From Schizosaccharomyces osmophilus (Eukaryota > Ascomycota > Schizosaccharomycetes > Schizosaccharomycetales > Schizosaccharomycetaceae), in contig NC_079238.1 in the NCBI RefSeq assembly GCF_027921745.1, forward strand, positions 3,286,001 through 3,350,000: a stretch of 64,000 nt of DNA, given 5' to 3'. The position numbers and the translations under genes are program-made. The notes beneath the pieces are model-generated. The model was not told the DNA's origin and made no database searches. It worked only from the letters and a program-made list of their open reading frames with translations. Below are positions 53,258-63,518 of this stretch, one piece after another. The first letter of the stretch is position 1, and every line of letters starts with the position of its first letter.

Positions 53258-55972
53258 CTAACGATATGGCGAATAGTTTGTGTCAGTAGATCGATGTGAT
53301 GGACTCGATCTCAATTGCAAAGAATCATTCCGCATTAGTGTTCTACCGTGATATATACCTGTAAACACAGAACCACTGTTCACTGAACTGGTTGAATCAG
53401 ACGGCTTCTGAAAATTAAGCAACTCTTCTAGTTCAGCTTGTGAATCTAGGAATTTACTTTCAAGATTCCTAAACTTCTTTAAAAGTTCATCATACTTCTC
53501 TTTCACATCAGCATACTGTGCAAAGTAATTATCAATTTTAGTGTTGAATGAACCGTGCATTTCTGGAATGGTAGCCTGAGAAGACAATCGCTTCTCCAAA
53601 TCATAGATTTTAGCCTCACAAACAACATTCAGAGCTTCCAGATCTTTCGTAAGGAAGTCTATTTTGTTTTGTAAGTGTATATTTTCCGATTTCAACTTGG
53701 CGCAAAGCTCTTCACTTTCAATCATTTTTTTCTCGTGTTCTTCACTCATTACCGAATTTGACAAAATGGTACTATTTTCCATAGCTGCATTATCCGTAGA
53801 GTCATTAAAGGCCTCTTTACTTCTGTATGACAGATTCGCCGAATTGCTGTGTTTCTCGAATTCATCAAGTTTTGATTTATAAAGCTGAACGCGGAGTTCT
53901 AGCTGATTTTTCTCGTATGCAATTTCAGTTTGTACTCGTTCAAACATATTCAATCGGCTAGTCAAAGATGACACACTGCTTGACAGATTCTCTTCTTTCG
54001 ATCTCCAAGCCTTCCGTTCTTCTCGGAAAGCCTTTAATTTGTTATTGCAATCTGTTTCCCATTGAAACCTTCGATTTAAAGCGGCTTGAGCCTCTGTACG
54101 TTGCTGCTCCAACTCTTGTGTTAAAACCTCAACTTGTAGTTTGTAACGTTTGTTTGTAAGGAGTAGCTTTTGTCTTTCTGATTCGACAGCCATGTCCTGG
54201 ACATGCTCACGTCGTAATTTGCTAATATTTTGAATGTGCTGCTGACGCATATATTTCTCAAAATCCAACTCGTTTTTCAAAAATAAAAGTTCTCTTTGCA
54301 ATCGTAGTATGAGGGTGGTTGTATTTGGAGAAATATCTTCAGATGATTCAGAAACGCCAGGCACAGATTTGACGTTTGCGTGATAAAAAGAAGAAGCCTC
54401 GCTTATTGAAGCACGGTAAGAATCATTTTCAGAGGAGTCATCTACGATAGCTGGCACAGAGCCTTTCACATCAGTAGGTTCAAGAGCAAAGCTGGAGTTT
54501 GCTGAATTAGGAATCGACAGCTGCTGGTGCCAAGATACAGAAAGGGGATCCGGGTAAATGTCATGACTTTCGTTGGGATAAGCTAAGACACCAGTTGGAG
54601 GTCCTAAATCTTCTAAAGGACGGGCGGATTGGTGATAACCTGACTCGGCGTTACCTTCGGTCATTCCGACAGTATTAAGGCGATTACAAAGAGCGACAAT
54701 GGCGGTAGAATCAAGCTTTTTCCATCTGGACTTATCAGATAATTCGGAGGAGGCGGTGAAGCTTAAGAAATTTCGATGAGCGAGATGATTTGACAGGAGA
54801 GGAGTACACTTGGAAAGAAGTATCTCGGAGTTGTAACGATGGGGAATAGTAAACTTATGATTGGCAGCATAGCTAGTTGGATTACGCAAGAAGTCTAAGA
54901 AGTTGATAGGAAACAGGGCGTAGAGGAAGGTGAATAGTTGGGAGTATTCAAGAGAACTAAAGTACTCAGAATGAAAAGTATCGGATAGATTGGATTTAGC
55001 TTTCGTATGGGCAGATAAAGGAGAGGGAGAAGAGGAAGAAGAAGATGTGGTGTATGTGGAAGCAAAATTAGGAAGAACTTCCCAACCATTGGTAGTAGAA
55101 GCTTTAGGAGGACCGGTGAAGGAGTCAATCATAGAAAGACGAAGAAAACAACAAAACAAGCGGTAAAGCAAATTACCCAGGTCATTACAGATATGGGGAA
55201 GAATCATGATGACAAAAGAGAGGGAATAGGAGAGGGCGATAGGAGAGCAATCGTAGTCGAGGCTGTTTAAAACGCAATCGAACAAGCCAGTTTGGGGAAT
55301 TTCATAAAGACGAGGACCTTGTCGACGGGCGACGCTGACCATGACGGAAAGGATGGGAATGCGATTTCGGGGTTGGGAGTAAAACTTTGTAAAGCAGAGG
55401 GACAGGTCTTTGGGACGCTGAACACCGTAGCTAATAAGGATGTCGGTTAGACAATCTAAAGTTTGGCTTCTTTGGATTTGAATTTCGACATGTTTAAAGA
55501 TTTCGATGGCGTTTTCGAGATAGAGGTCGACAAGACGGTAGCAGATTTCGGTTGCGGTTTGTTGACGGACATTTTTCCCCCATTCATCTTCATCGTGATA
55601 AATCAGGATGTAGGAAATGATGGATTTAAGGTCATTGAGAACGGGTTTGATTTGAGTAGGAGAGTTCATGAATGGATGGAAAATTTGGTCCCACCACTCG
55701 CCAATAGCTTGACGATGAAGAATGAGCAAGGGAAGAACGGTCTTGAGGACGGCAAGCCATAACGCACGTCGTTTGGCATTGTTGAAGGGGATTTTTTCGT
55801 ATAAATGGCTGAGGACTTCACGAATTTTTTGGGAATTTGTAGCGTTTGGGGATGGATATTGCAGCTGGTACGCTTCGACTTGGCCATTCAACTCGGAAAG
55901 GTCTTTGTTTCCACCTACCTCTTCATTCTCAAAGATGGCACATAATGTCTTTAAAAGTTGTTGTAGGGGCAT
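53258..55972 (-). CDS. tsc1: Hamartin ortholog Tsc1
   Basis: An intronless 904-aa frame (S. pombe Tsc1 899 aa). Tsc1 stabilises Tsc2, the GAP for the Rheb GTPase Rhb1, which acts upstream of TORC1 and controls amino-acid permease traffic. The N-terminal hamartin core is helical (AKRRALWLAVLKTVLPLLIL, CYRLVDLYLENAIEIFKHVE, IVMILPHICNDLGNLLYRLF). A Ser/Pro linker follows, and the last about 350 residues are a long coiled coil (LRLQRELLFLKNELDFEKYM onward; TQELEQQRTEAQAALNRRFQ) that mediates Tsc2 binding in the family. It ends SSPSHRSTDTNYSPYR. Position beside tho2 and rgs1 is as in S. pombe. Confidence 0.94.
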   Translation of the reverse strand: MPLQQLLKTLCAIFENEEVGGNKDLSELNGQVEAYQLQYPSPNATNSQKIREVLSHLYEKIPFNNAKRRALWLAVLKTVLPLLILHRQAIGEWWDQIFHPFMNSPTQIKPVLNDLKSIISYILIYHDEDEWGKNVRQQTATEICYRLVDLYLENAIEIFKHVEIQIQRSQTLDCLTDILISYGVQRPKDLSLCFTKFYSQPRNRIPILSVMVSVARRQGPRLYEIPQTGLFDCVLNSLDYDCSPIALSYSLSFVIMILPHICNDLGNLLYRLFCCFLRLSMIDSFTGPPKASTTNGWEVLPNFASTYTTSSSSSSPSPLSAHTKAKSNLSDTFHSEYFSSLEYSQLFTFLYALFPINFLDFLRNPTSYAANHKFTIPHRYNSEILLSKCTPLLSNHLAHRNFLSFTASSELSDKSRWKKLDSTAIVALCNRLNTVGMTEGNAESGYHQSARPLEDLGPPTGVLAYPNESHDIYPDPLSVSWHQQLSIPNSANSSFALEPTDVKGSVPAIVDDSSENDSYRASISEASSFYHANVKSVPGVSESSEDISPNTTTLILRLQRELLFLKNELDFEKYMRQQHIQNISKLRREHVQDMAVESERQKLLLTNKRYKLQVEVLTQELEQQRTEAQAALNRRFQWETDCNNKLKAFREERKAWRSKEENLSSSVSSLTSRLNMFERVQTEIAYEKNQLELRVQLYKSKLDEFEKHSNSANLSYRSKEAFNDSTDNAAMENSTILSNSVMSEEHEKKMIESEELCAKLKSENIHLQNKIDFLTKDLEALNVVCEAKIYDLEKRLSSQATIPEMHGSFNTKIDNYFAQYADVKEKYDELLKKFRNLESKFLDSQAELEELLNFQKPSDSTSSVNSGSVFTGIYHGRTLMRNDSLQLRSSPSHRSTDTNYSPYR

Positions 55973-56709
55973 ACGTGAGCGAAGATGGGAACAGGAGAGG
56001 GCGATGCAAAATACCTAGCTTCTTTTCAGAAGAAGCTTATGGGAAGTTAAGAAAAAATAATATTGGGTGGTGGACGGGATCAACAGAAGAGAAAATGGGA
56101 AAAAGAAAAAAAGAAAAAAAGAAAAGAAACAGGGAAAGAAAGGAAAGCAAAGGATATAAGCGCTTTTGGTGGTCGATTACCATGATCGTTGTATAGATTT
56201 CGTAATATGATGTTTGTTTTGTTTTTTACGATAACGGTATCTTAGTATACCGAAATGTATCACAAAGTGTATCTCGCAAAGCATCTCGCAAAGCGAAAGA
56301 TATGAGAGCGGCGAACCTTGAAGCTGCCAAGGTTCGGCAAGAGAGAGTAGACGGTGATGTGGTTTGGGTTGATGGAAAACAAAGGAAGACGCTGTAAGAA
56401 GCGAGATGTCCATTAAAAAGGTCTTTTAAAACATTTTTCAAACGTCTTTTTTCTTTTGTTTTTAATTTTCACTGGTTCAACTCTTGCATCTTCCTTTCCC
56501 TTTCTTATATTACAGTCATACAGTTTGGTTTCTCTTACAATATGTTCATTGCCTGTGCCTCTTCCACAACGATGATGTTTGGTCTATAAAAGTTTATTTG
56601 AAACCGAGTTACCCAACTACCTAAAGTCGGGTTTCTGACGTTTACCTTGGGAACATAGCCGATTGGTATCGGAGCAACGAGAAATAGCAATATTTTCTCG
56701 TTTTTGAAG

Positions 56710-56719
56710 TTCTTTGTTT
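56710..56719 (+). promoter_or_regulatory. TR-box 1 (Ste11) upstream of rgs1
   Basis: TTCTTTGTTT, a perfect match to TTCTTTGTTY, 1.1 kb before the rgs1 start codon. rgs1 is pheromone- and starvation-induced through Ste11 in S. pombe. Confidence 0.55.
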
Positions 56720-56831
56720 GGAAGCTTGTTTACCTCTTGAGAATGCTTCTAGCAGCATTCAACGGTGTCAAAAGCGTCTCGGTGGTTTGGGTTCTTTCCC
56801 CTCGCGTTCGACTTGCCGTAGTGTGAAATGC

Positions 56832-56856
56832 GTGTGTGTGTGTGTGTGTGTGTGTG
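56832..56856 (+). repeat. (GT)12 dinucleotide repeat
   Basis: 25 bases of uninterrupted GT/TG in the tsc1-rgs1 gap; a likely polymorphic microsatellite. Confidence 0.95.
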
Positions 56857-57204
56857 CGATAGACTTTTTTCCTTTCGTGATTTTATAAAGGTGAGAAAAG
56901 GAAACGAAGGGAAAAATAGAAAATAGAAAATAGAAAATAAATGAAAAAAAAATTGTTCGTTTCAGATTTGATGGATGAAACGAAACGTTTTGTTCAGTCA
57001 TTCATCCATTCATCTTTCTAGTTGTCTTGATGTCGCTTTGTTGTCGTCGTCTCTTGTTGACTTTCTTTTCCATTCAAGGCACATTACTTTGTTTTTGTTA
57101 CTTGACTCTCTCGCTAATCCGGAAGCTCGGTTCTCTTTGTCTTTTGTTTATCTACTACCATTGGATCATTCCACCTTCTCTTTGTTTCCTATGTCAATAG
57201 ACGT

Positions 57205-57214
57205 TTCTTTGTTT
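57205..57214 (+). promoter_or_regulatory. TR-box 2 (Ste11) upstream of rgs1
   Basis: A second TTCTTTGTTT, about 590 bp before the start codon; a near match (CTCTTTGTTT) lies some 30 bp before it. Pyrimidine bias raises the chance of accidental matches. Confidence 0.5.
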
Positions 57215-57567
57215 TCAAGCTCTCAAGCTCCCATATAATGCCAAGTCTTTCTTGTCTTCGTTCGTTGTTCGCTTCGAATTCATATACTATCCTTCTTCCT
57301 TTTCTGTCATTAGGATAGGTTAGGTTCGATACGGTACAGTTGTCTTATTCCAAATCTGTGGTAGAAATCAATTCATTTTCCATTCATTCCTAGATACATG
57401 AACCCTTTAGGAATTGTCTCTGGTTTGTTTTCTTTTCTTATTTAATTTTTTTTTTATTTTTTTTTTAGACACTAGACGTTTGTTTTGTTTTTCTTTCCTT
57501 CTTTTCATCTTTTATTATTTTTCTTTTCTCACTTTTGTTTTCTTTAGCTTTCTTCTAGCTTTGGTGT

Positions 57568-57571
<4 letters not shown>

Positions 57572-57598
<27 letters not shown>

Positions 57599-57599
57599 T
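57572..57599 (+). repeat. 28-base T homopolymer
   Basis: An unbroken T run inside the pyrimidine-rich rgs1 leader, flanked by C on both sides. Its length is likely to vary between strains and assemblies. Confidence 0.9.
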
Positions 57600-57798
57600 C
57601 GGATTTGCATTTTCTTTTCTTACTCTCTTTGATTGACTTGACTCATTTATTCTTTTCTTTTCTTTTTTTTTCCCATTTTCTATTTCTCCTTCTATTCTTC
57701 TTCGTTGGTTTCCTCAATTTTATTTGTATCTCCTTTCTAGAAAGCTTTGCCTACTCTCTCTTCTCTCCCCTCTGAAACGCAAACCAACTCTTTCTACT

Positions 57799-59253
57799 AT
57801 GTGTTCTATGGTCGAACCTCACACTCCTCCTCCTTGCTATGATAGCATTACAGCAGCCAATGCCCACCGGGCTTCTGGGGTTGACTGGGGATTGCATGAC
57901 CGACGCCAGCATTGCTCTCGCTTTATGAAGATGACTTCCTACGGGCGACCTTTTAGTAAAGACTTTCTGGAACTGTATTCTGCCATGGTTATTTCCACTC
58001 CTTTTTCAAAAAACCGTTCTCGTTTTCGCACCATCGACAGTTCTTGCACTCTTTTACAACTCTTCAACACTCTCGAAAACTTGGAATTAAGCCAGATGAA
58101 CCGACTCAAAGGAAACACAGGTAACAAATTGCTAAAGTCCACAACAAAATTCACCGTTCCTAAAAAAGCTGCCAAATGTTTGTGCGAAATGTTTTTAAAT
58201 GCACGTTTGCTTCAAGTCGTCCACAACCCCATGGCCAAAAAATTCACCACCGAAAAGTGTGTTCTCCAGCTCACTGATAAAGGCATTTCCGTCGTTGCCC
58301 GTTTTTTACACCACAATGGCGACGACTCCATCAATGCAAATGTTTCCCTTCCCTCCAACGACTCTTCTCCAGTCATCATCCCTGTTTCCCGTTTCTCCAG
58401 CACCGACCAGGTTTTACAGGATGCTTCTTTCCCCGAAATGCTCTTGCAACGCATGCTCGGTCCTTCTCCCAAGTGCATGCGATCCCGCAATGAGTCCCTA
58501 GTCCCCATTTACTTGAGTACAATTCACGGGAAAAAGCGCCCTCCCCATGCCACAAAGTACTTGCTCTTTGGAATCGATATTGCAGAATGGCTCATGAATC
58601 ATACTATGCTGTTGGATTGGAATGAGGTGGTCTCGGTTGCAAACAACCTTCTTCTTTACTCTTACTTGGCCCATACACAAACTACCAGTGACCCATATTC
58701 TTTTAGTTTTGAAAAAGGTGTTTCCTACTATCTAACTCCCAAGGCTTTAGAAACCGTCGGTTGGATTGAAAACCCATCCGGAGCATCCATAATTCAACAT
58801 ATCCAACAATTGGATTCCCATTCTTCCAACAAGGAGCTTTTAGAGTCAATTTTAAAGAAGCCTAGTTTGCAAACCTACTTTTTTGAATTCTTAAAGAAAA
58901 ACTTTTGTGATGAAAATCAACAATTTTACTCGGAAGTTTGTGAATTCAACGACTTTTTCTCTCAGGCAAGTCAAGCAAACGATATCATTGCTGTTCGTGA
59001 AAGTTTTGTGCATGCATGTGGGATTTACAACTGTTTCCTTTCTCCCGCCGCTCCAAATGCCGTCAATTTGCCAAGCGACTTGTACGAACGAATTTCCAAT
59101 CATATGTCTTTGGCAATGGAAGTGGAACCATTAGATGAATGGTTGCGTATTGTCCATAAACTATTTTTGGAAGCTCAAGCTTTGATTTTGGATTTAATGG
59201 CCGGTGATTCTTTGCTAAAATTCCTTGAATCTCATCATCCTGATGATCAATAA
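57799..59253 (+). CDS. rgs1: RGS-domain regulator of pheromone signalling, Rgs1
   Basis: An intronless 484-aa protein from the ATG at 57799 (MCSMVEPHTPPPCYD); the frame upstream has only a TTG start. Rgs1 speeds GTP hydrolysis by Gpa1, the G-alpha of the pheromone receptors, and so ends signalling and gates mating. It has the Sst2 layout: a fungal DEP-like region at about 60-175 (RFRTIDSSCTLLQLFNTLEN, KFTTEKCVLQLTDKGISVVA), a DEP domain at about 255-320 (FGIDIAEWLMNHTMLLDWNE) and a C-terminal RGS domain at about 345-465 (LQTYFFEFLKKNFCDENQQF, ending near LILDLMAGDSLLKFLESHHP). The long leader with Ste11 boxes fits starvation and pheromone induction. Byr1, a kinase lower in the same pathway, lies 10 kb away. 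Confidence 0.95.
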   Translation: MCSMVEPHTPPPCYDSITAANAHRASGVDWGLHDRRQHCSRFMKMTSYGRPFSKDFLELYSAMVISTPFSKNRSRFRTIDSSCTLLQLFNTLENLELSQMNRLKGNTGNKLLKSTTKFTVPKKAAKCLCEMFLNARLLQVVHNPMAKKFTTEKCVLQLTDKGISVVARFLHHNGDDSINANVSLPSNDSSPVIIPVSRFSSTDQVLQDASFPEMLLQRMLGPSPKCMRSRNESLVPIYLSTIHGKKRPPHATKYLLFGIDIAEWLMNHTMLLDWNEVVSVANNLLLYSYLAHTQTTSDPYSFSFEKGVSYYLTPKALETVGWIENPSGASIIQHIQQLDSHSSNKELLESILKKPSLQTYFFEFLKKNFCDENQQFYSEVCEFNDFFSQASQANDIIAVRESFVHACGIYNCFLSPAAPNAVNLPSDLYERISNHMSLAMEVEPLDEWLRIVHKLFLEAQALILDLMAGDSLLKFLESHHPDDQ

Positions 59254-60015
59254 AGTAACCTTGTATATTTTTTCTATCACTCTTTTGCTTTGTTCTGCTT
59301 TTTTTACCTCTTACTTTTTTTGCTTTATTGTTATATGCTCATCTAACATAGCTTTCTCATGATTTTTATGTGATCTTTTTACGAATTCTTTTCACGATTA
59401 AAATTTAGATGCTTGATGGCTTTTCCTTTGCTTTTTCTATGAACTAATTGTTTCGTTTTTATGCTCTTTCTTTCTCTCTATCTATCTATGATGACAGATT
59501 TTCCAAAAAGAAAAACCATTTAAGAAAAAAAAAAACGAAAACAAATCACCTAGTCGCTCACTCCTTTGGACTAAAATGTATATATAAAATTTGGATATCT
59601 ACGGAATAAACATTGAATTTATTGTTCTTTAATTTGTGAAATCAACCATTGCGAAATTCAAACTGCCATCATTAATTGTGTATTTCATTCTTAGTTTTTG
59701 CTCAAAGCTTGCTACTTGCTATTGTTTCATAAAGTTTATATCATAAAGATAAGCCAATTCATCTCATTGAAAACACAGGTTTCAATACGCGCCTAACTTT
59801 TTCTTTCTCATCATTCTCCAGTGTTTGTATTCTTTTGCACTAATCGCTTTATTTACATATCTCGTCACTTCAACAAGTACGCCTCACCCTTACCCGACCC
59901 TTCGGACGCCTCTTCTCAAAGCAAAAACCTCGGACAGGTCAGATGGGCTTTATTGAGAGCCTTTTCCACCATATTTTTTTATAAACATCTGTAAACGGAT
60001 CCCACTGAAACGAAA
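59254..60015. other. Intergenic rgs1 / snu23
   Basis: 762 bp. Mostly AT-rich rgs1 3' flank. A GC-richer patch at about 59878-59950 (CACCCTTACCCGACCC, then CTCGGACAGGTCAGATGGG) precedes the snu23 start and may be its promoter core. No RNA gene recognised. Confidence 0.5.
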
Positions 60016-60631
60016 ATGGAACATCACAAGAAACCAGTGGCTTCACAGCAACCTACAAGAGGCCGGCAACCAAACGTTGTGGGAGCTCGATCAGGAAGTA
60101 TAGGAGTTGAAAAAGATATCAACAAAGTGAAAATCGTTCCTGCAAATGCTTCCTTTGGAAGGCGTGGACATGGAGCTGGTTGGTATTGTGAAGCATGCAA
60201 TGAGACATATAAAGACTCGCTTAGCTGGATTGAGCATTTGAATAGTACACAGCGTATGTGGGAACTTGTATTTGTATTTTGTATTTATCTATGCATATAA
60301 AATAATACACAAACCGATGCTAACGTCTGAGTGACTAGATTTACGAAAAACTCGAACTGTTGTAACTGATAGACGAGCGACTTTAGAAGAAGTGAAAGAG
60401 AGAATGGAATATTGGCGTCAGCAATTGCTTCAACCACAGATTGGATCGAAGGAATATAGTTTGCGAGAGCGTACAGATTCCTACAGAGAACAATTACAAA
60501 AACAAAAACTAGAGAAGCAAGCAAGGAAACGAGACCAGGCAAATAAAAAACTGGAAGAACCGTCAGAAACAGAGAGCTCTGAATTGGTTCAAATGATGGG
60601 ACTTCGTGGATTTGGATCTACAAATTTCTAA
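60016..60631 (+). CDS. snu23: U4/U6.U5 tri-snRNP zinc-finger protein Snu23
   Basis: Two exons, 60016-60253 and 60339-60631, encode 176 aa. Snu23 is a spliceosomal B-complex protein that contacts the U6 ACAGA region before activation. The matrin-type C2H2 finger is C58-x2-C61-x12-H74-x5-H80 (GWYCEACNETYKDSLSWIEH, then LNSTQHLRKT). The second zinc-binding histidine is itself split by the intron (C in exon 1, AT in exon 2), so splicing is needed to complete the finger. A helical, charged C-terminus follows (RMEYWRQQLLQPQ, QKQKLEKQARKRDQANKK), ending MMGLRGFGSTNF, the usual Snu23 end. The intron is 85 nt with GTATGT and a GCTAAC branch point. Confidence 0.93.
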
Positions 60632-61060
60632 TCGATTCTGTATAGTATTGTAAAAATGGACTCATTCTAAATCTTACAATATCGCAGCCTGTCTTCTTAT
60701 ATTATACGACTGATTTCTTTTTCCTCTCACGCCGAATTGAAGTCTAAGGATTTCGGGAAAGAAGAGTGTGCACGTCCAACTGACATCGTTCCAGTTCGTT
60801 ATCGGTAAATACGTTGCTGGCTTATAGAGTGCTACTCCTCGTGATTGTAAATACTGCTGCAGATGGATTTTATCTAAATCAATTTATCACGTAATCAATT
60901 GCTTTTGACCTTCGCACTCTACCACTTTTGGATTTTTGACTTTATTGATTTTTGAATCTCAAGAAGAACAAAAGGCTTTCTTTGTATTAAATTGTATTCA
61001 TTAGATTCAGAACGTCCGGAAAGGATTTTGCTTTAATTAGTTTGCACGTCCACCGAAATC
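60632..61060. other. Intergenic snu23 / gcs1
   Basis: 429 bp between two plus-strand genes. Nothing recognisable beyond AT-rich promoter sequence. Confidence 0.6.
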
Positions 61061-63176
61061 ATGGGTCTCTTGGTACTTGGAACACCGTTAGATTGGCCTG
61101 AATCAGAAAAATTTCATGATTACGTTCGCGAAAATGGAATCAAAGTATGTAAACTATTCATGGATTGAAGGCTCAGTTAGATTTCGAAGCGAACGACTTT
61201 ATCTTCAGCATGCCATTGTGTTTTGTAATAACTGAAAACTAACATAGTAGCAATTCTTGCATATGTATGATAATTTCATCTCAAAAAAGCAAGATATACT
61301 GTTGTGGGGAGACGAAATTGAGTACATAGTTGTTTCGATGAATGACAATCAGAAAACAGCACGCGTTAGTCTTCGACAAGAACAAATTCTGAAAGCTCTT
61401 GGTGACTACGAAGAACGCTTCAAGCATATCGACTTTTCACCCATTTATGCTGTTTTAAAGAACACAAGATGTTCCAAGCGGGCGGATGCAATTTTAAGCG
61501 AAGCGGCTGCTAATCCCTCAACATTTACAGAGCGTTTGGTCAAGGAAAACCCTTCTCTTGCATCTAATAATGAAGCTATCCCTTTTAGAGCCCAATTCGT
61601 TGTCCCTACATTTCATCCGGAATATGGAAGATATATGCTTGAAAGCACTCCGGGCGCTCCTTACGGATCTGTTTTGAAGGATTTTTTGTTTGTAGAATGC
61701 AATATGCTCTTAAGAAGGAAAATTATTGAGAATCAATTACTTCCTCATGAGCATCCCCTTACAATTACGAATTTTTTACGTTTGGGCACAAACCATTTTA
61801 CAGATCCCGAAACGAAAGCCGATGGCCAAACTTCAAGGTCTTTCTTCTTACCAGACGATATCATCAATACGCATGTACGATTTCCCACTTTGACCGCAAA
61901 CATTCGTCAACGACGTCAAAGGAAGGTTGCTATGAATGTTCCAATTTTCTTTGATAAGAATACACCCAAACCTTTTCGGGACCCCACAGTACCCTGGGAC
62001 AGAGATTTATATCCAGAAGACAAAAATGCAAAAGAAGGTGCCGCGTTGGAAGACCACATTTACATGGACAGCATGGGTTTCGGTATGGGTTGCTGTTGCT
62101 TACAACTTACATTCCAAGCAAAAGATTGTGATGAAGCTCGTTTATTGTATGATCAGCTTACCCCGATAACACCCTTAATGCTTGGTATATCTGCCGGTAC
62201 GCCAGCTTTTCGAGGCTATTTGGCCGAACAGGATTGTCGATGGAGTGTTATTGCCGGTGCAGTCGACGATCGTACAAAGTCCGAAATGGAATCCGTTCCA
62301 AAATCTAGGTATGACTCTGTTGATATGTATATCTCAAACGATCCTCGTAATCTCCCAGAATACAATGACGTTCCTGTAGTCTCAAACGAGGGTTGCTATG
62401 AACAGTTAATAAAAGGAGGAATTGACGAAAAGTTGTCAAAGCATATGGCTCATATATTTGCACGCGATCCTTTGGTTATTTTCAGTGACAACATTCAGCA
62501 AGACAACAGTACTTCTAATGGCCATTTTGAAAATTTGAACTCTACCAACTGGCAATCCATGCGTTTTAAGCCCCCTCCACTCAACAGCTCAATTGGTTGG
62601 CGTGTTGAATTCCGATCAATGGAAATCCAATTTACAGAATTTGAAAATGCTGCTTATTCTGTGTTTGTTGTCATGCTTTCCAGAGCTATTCTCTCTTTTG
62701 ATCTGAATTTTTATATGCCTATTTCCTTGGTTGATGAAAATATGGTGAATGCCCAGGCTCGCGATGCAATTCATCGGAAGAAGTTTTGGTTCAGGTGCAA
62801 TCCATTTTCTAACGCTGAAAATCCTCTGGAACGTGGTCAATGTCGGCAATTAACTTTAGACCAAATATTTAATGGAGAACAAACTGAAAATGGATTCCCC
62901 GGGTTGGTACAAATAGTTCGCAGTTATCTGTATACCTGTAATCCCGATGCTGAAACGTTGTGTTCATTAGATCGTTATCTTCGTTTGGTTTCAAAACGTG
63001 CAAGTGGAAAATGTTTAACTGAGGCATCTTGGATTCGCAATTTCATAACGACCCATCCTCTTTACAAGCAAGACAGTGTGGTTTCGCCTGAGATTAATTA
63101 TGACTTGATAAAGCGGATAACAAGCATCATCAATGGTGAAAGGAATGAAAGTCTCTTTAATGATTGTCGCTGCTAA
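61061..63176 (+). CDS. gcs1: Glutamate-cysteine ligase Gcs1 (glutathione synthesis)
   Basis: Two exons, 61061-61144 and 61251-63176, encode 669 aa, equal to S. pombe Gcs1. The enzyme joins glutamate and cysteine with ATP to gamma-glutamylcysteine, the rate-limiting step of glutathione and phytochelatin synthesis in the cytosol. It starts MGLLVLGTPLDWPESEKFHD, then, across the intron, ISKKQDILLWGDEIEYIVVS with the acidic residues that bind the metal-ATP. HPEYGRYMLESTPGAPYG and MGFGMGCCCLQLTF are the eukaryotic GCL signatures, and GWRVEFRSMEIQFTEFENAA is another conserved stretch. The 106-nt intron separates just 28 N-terminal codons. Transcription by Pap1 is known in S. pombe; I see no clear site here. 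Confidence 0.97.
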
Positions 63177-63518
63177 AAATTGTGTATCACTCATTAATAA
63201 ATATTCATGGTCCGTTAATCATGCTTGAAGACTACGAAATTCTTAGCATAAAAACTAATATATTTTTTAGACGAGGTTAATCTTATGGTTTATGAAAACT
63301 GTTTATCCAAGTAAAAATCAATTCATTTAAATCTTTTTAGCACTAATGATTATTAAAAGTAATCATTCAAATATAAGAAACGTATCAAACACTGTATACC
63401 AGCTTAAGCTTCCGACTGTAGATGTGCCCCACCCTTCCTTTCGATAATTAGTGTATGGCACTTTCACACAAATACCTTACAAACGCGTCTTCCTAGTTTA
63501 TACGTGTTTAGGTTCTTA
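63177..63518. other. Intergenic gcs1 / res2
   Basis: 342 bp. It contains CCCCACCC at about 63428 and an ACGCGT MluI box at 63483-63488 close to the res2 start codon. Confidence 0.6.
63483..63488. promoter_or_regulatory. MluI cell-cycle box (ACGCGT) just upstream of res2
   Basis: ACGCGT 31 bp upstream of the res2 ATG. It is the core site of MBF, the complex of which Res2 is itself a DNA-binding subunit. Two further copies lie at 63680-63685 (exon 1) and 63863-63868 (intron 1). Confidence 0.5.

Larger units (their letters stand above)
55973..57798. other. 1.8-kb divergent region tsc1 / rgs1, with long pyrimidine-rich leader
   Basis: No protein-coding gene. A purine-rich tract (AAAAAG/GAAAGAA) spans 56098-56150 near tsc1, a (GT)n repeat lies at 56832-56856, and from about 57000 the plus strand becomes strongly pyrimidine-rich, with a run of 28 T residues at 57572-57599. 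Two perfect Ste11 TR-boxes lie at 56710 and 57205. The pyrimidine-rich part is probably the rgs1 5' leader. Confidence 0.6.

Noticed and set aside
56571-56640. Possible C/D snoRNA (GATGATG ... CTGA) in the tsc1-rgs1 gap, close to a TATAAAA
   Set aside because: The C box departs from RUGAUGA at its last base, no terminal stem closes the ends, and no guide sequence is apparent.
59878-59950. GC-richer patch resembling a HomolE-type (ribosomal protein gene) promoter element
   Set aside because: Only a loose match (CACCCTTACCC), no CAGTCACA HomolD box nearby, and snu23 is not a ribosomal protein gene.
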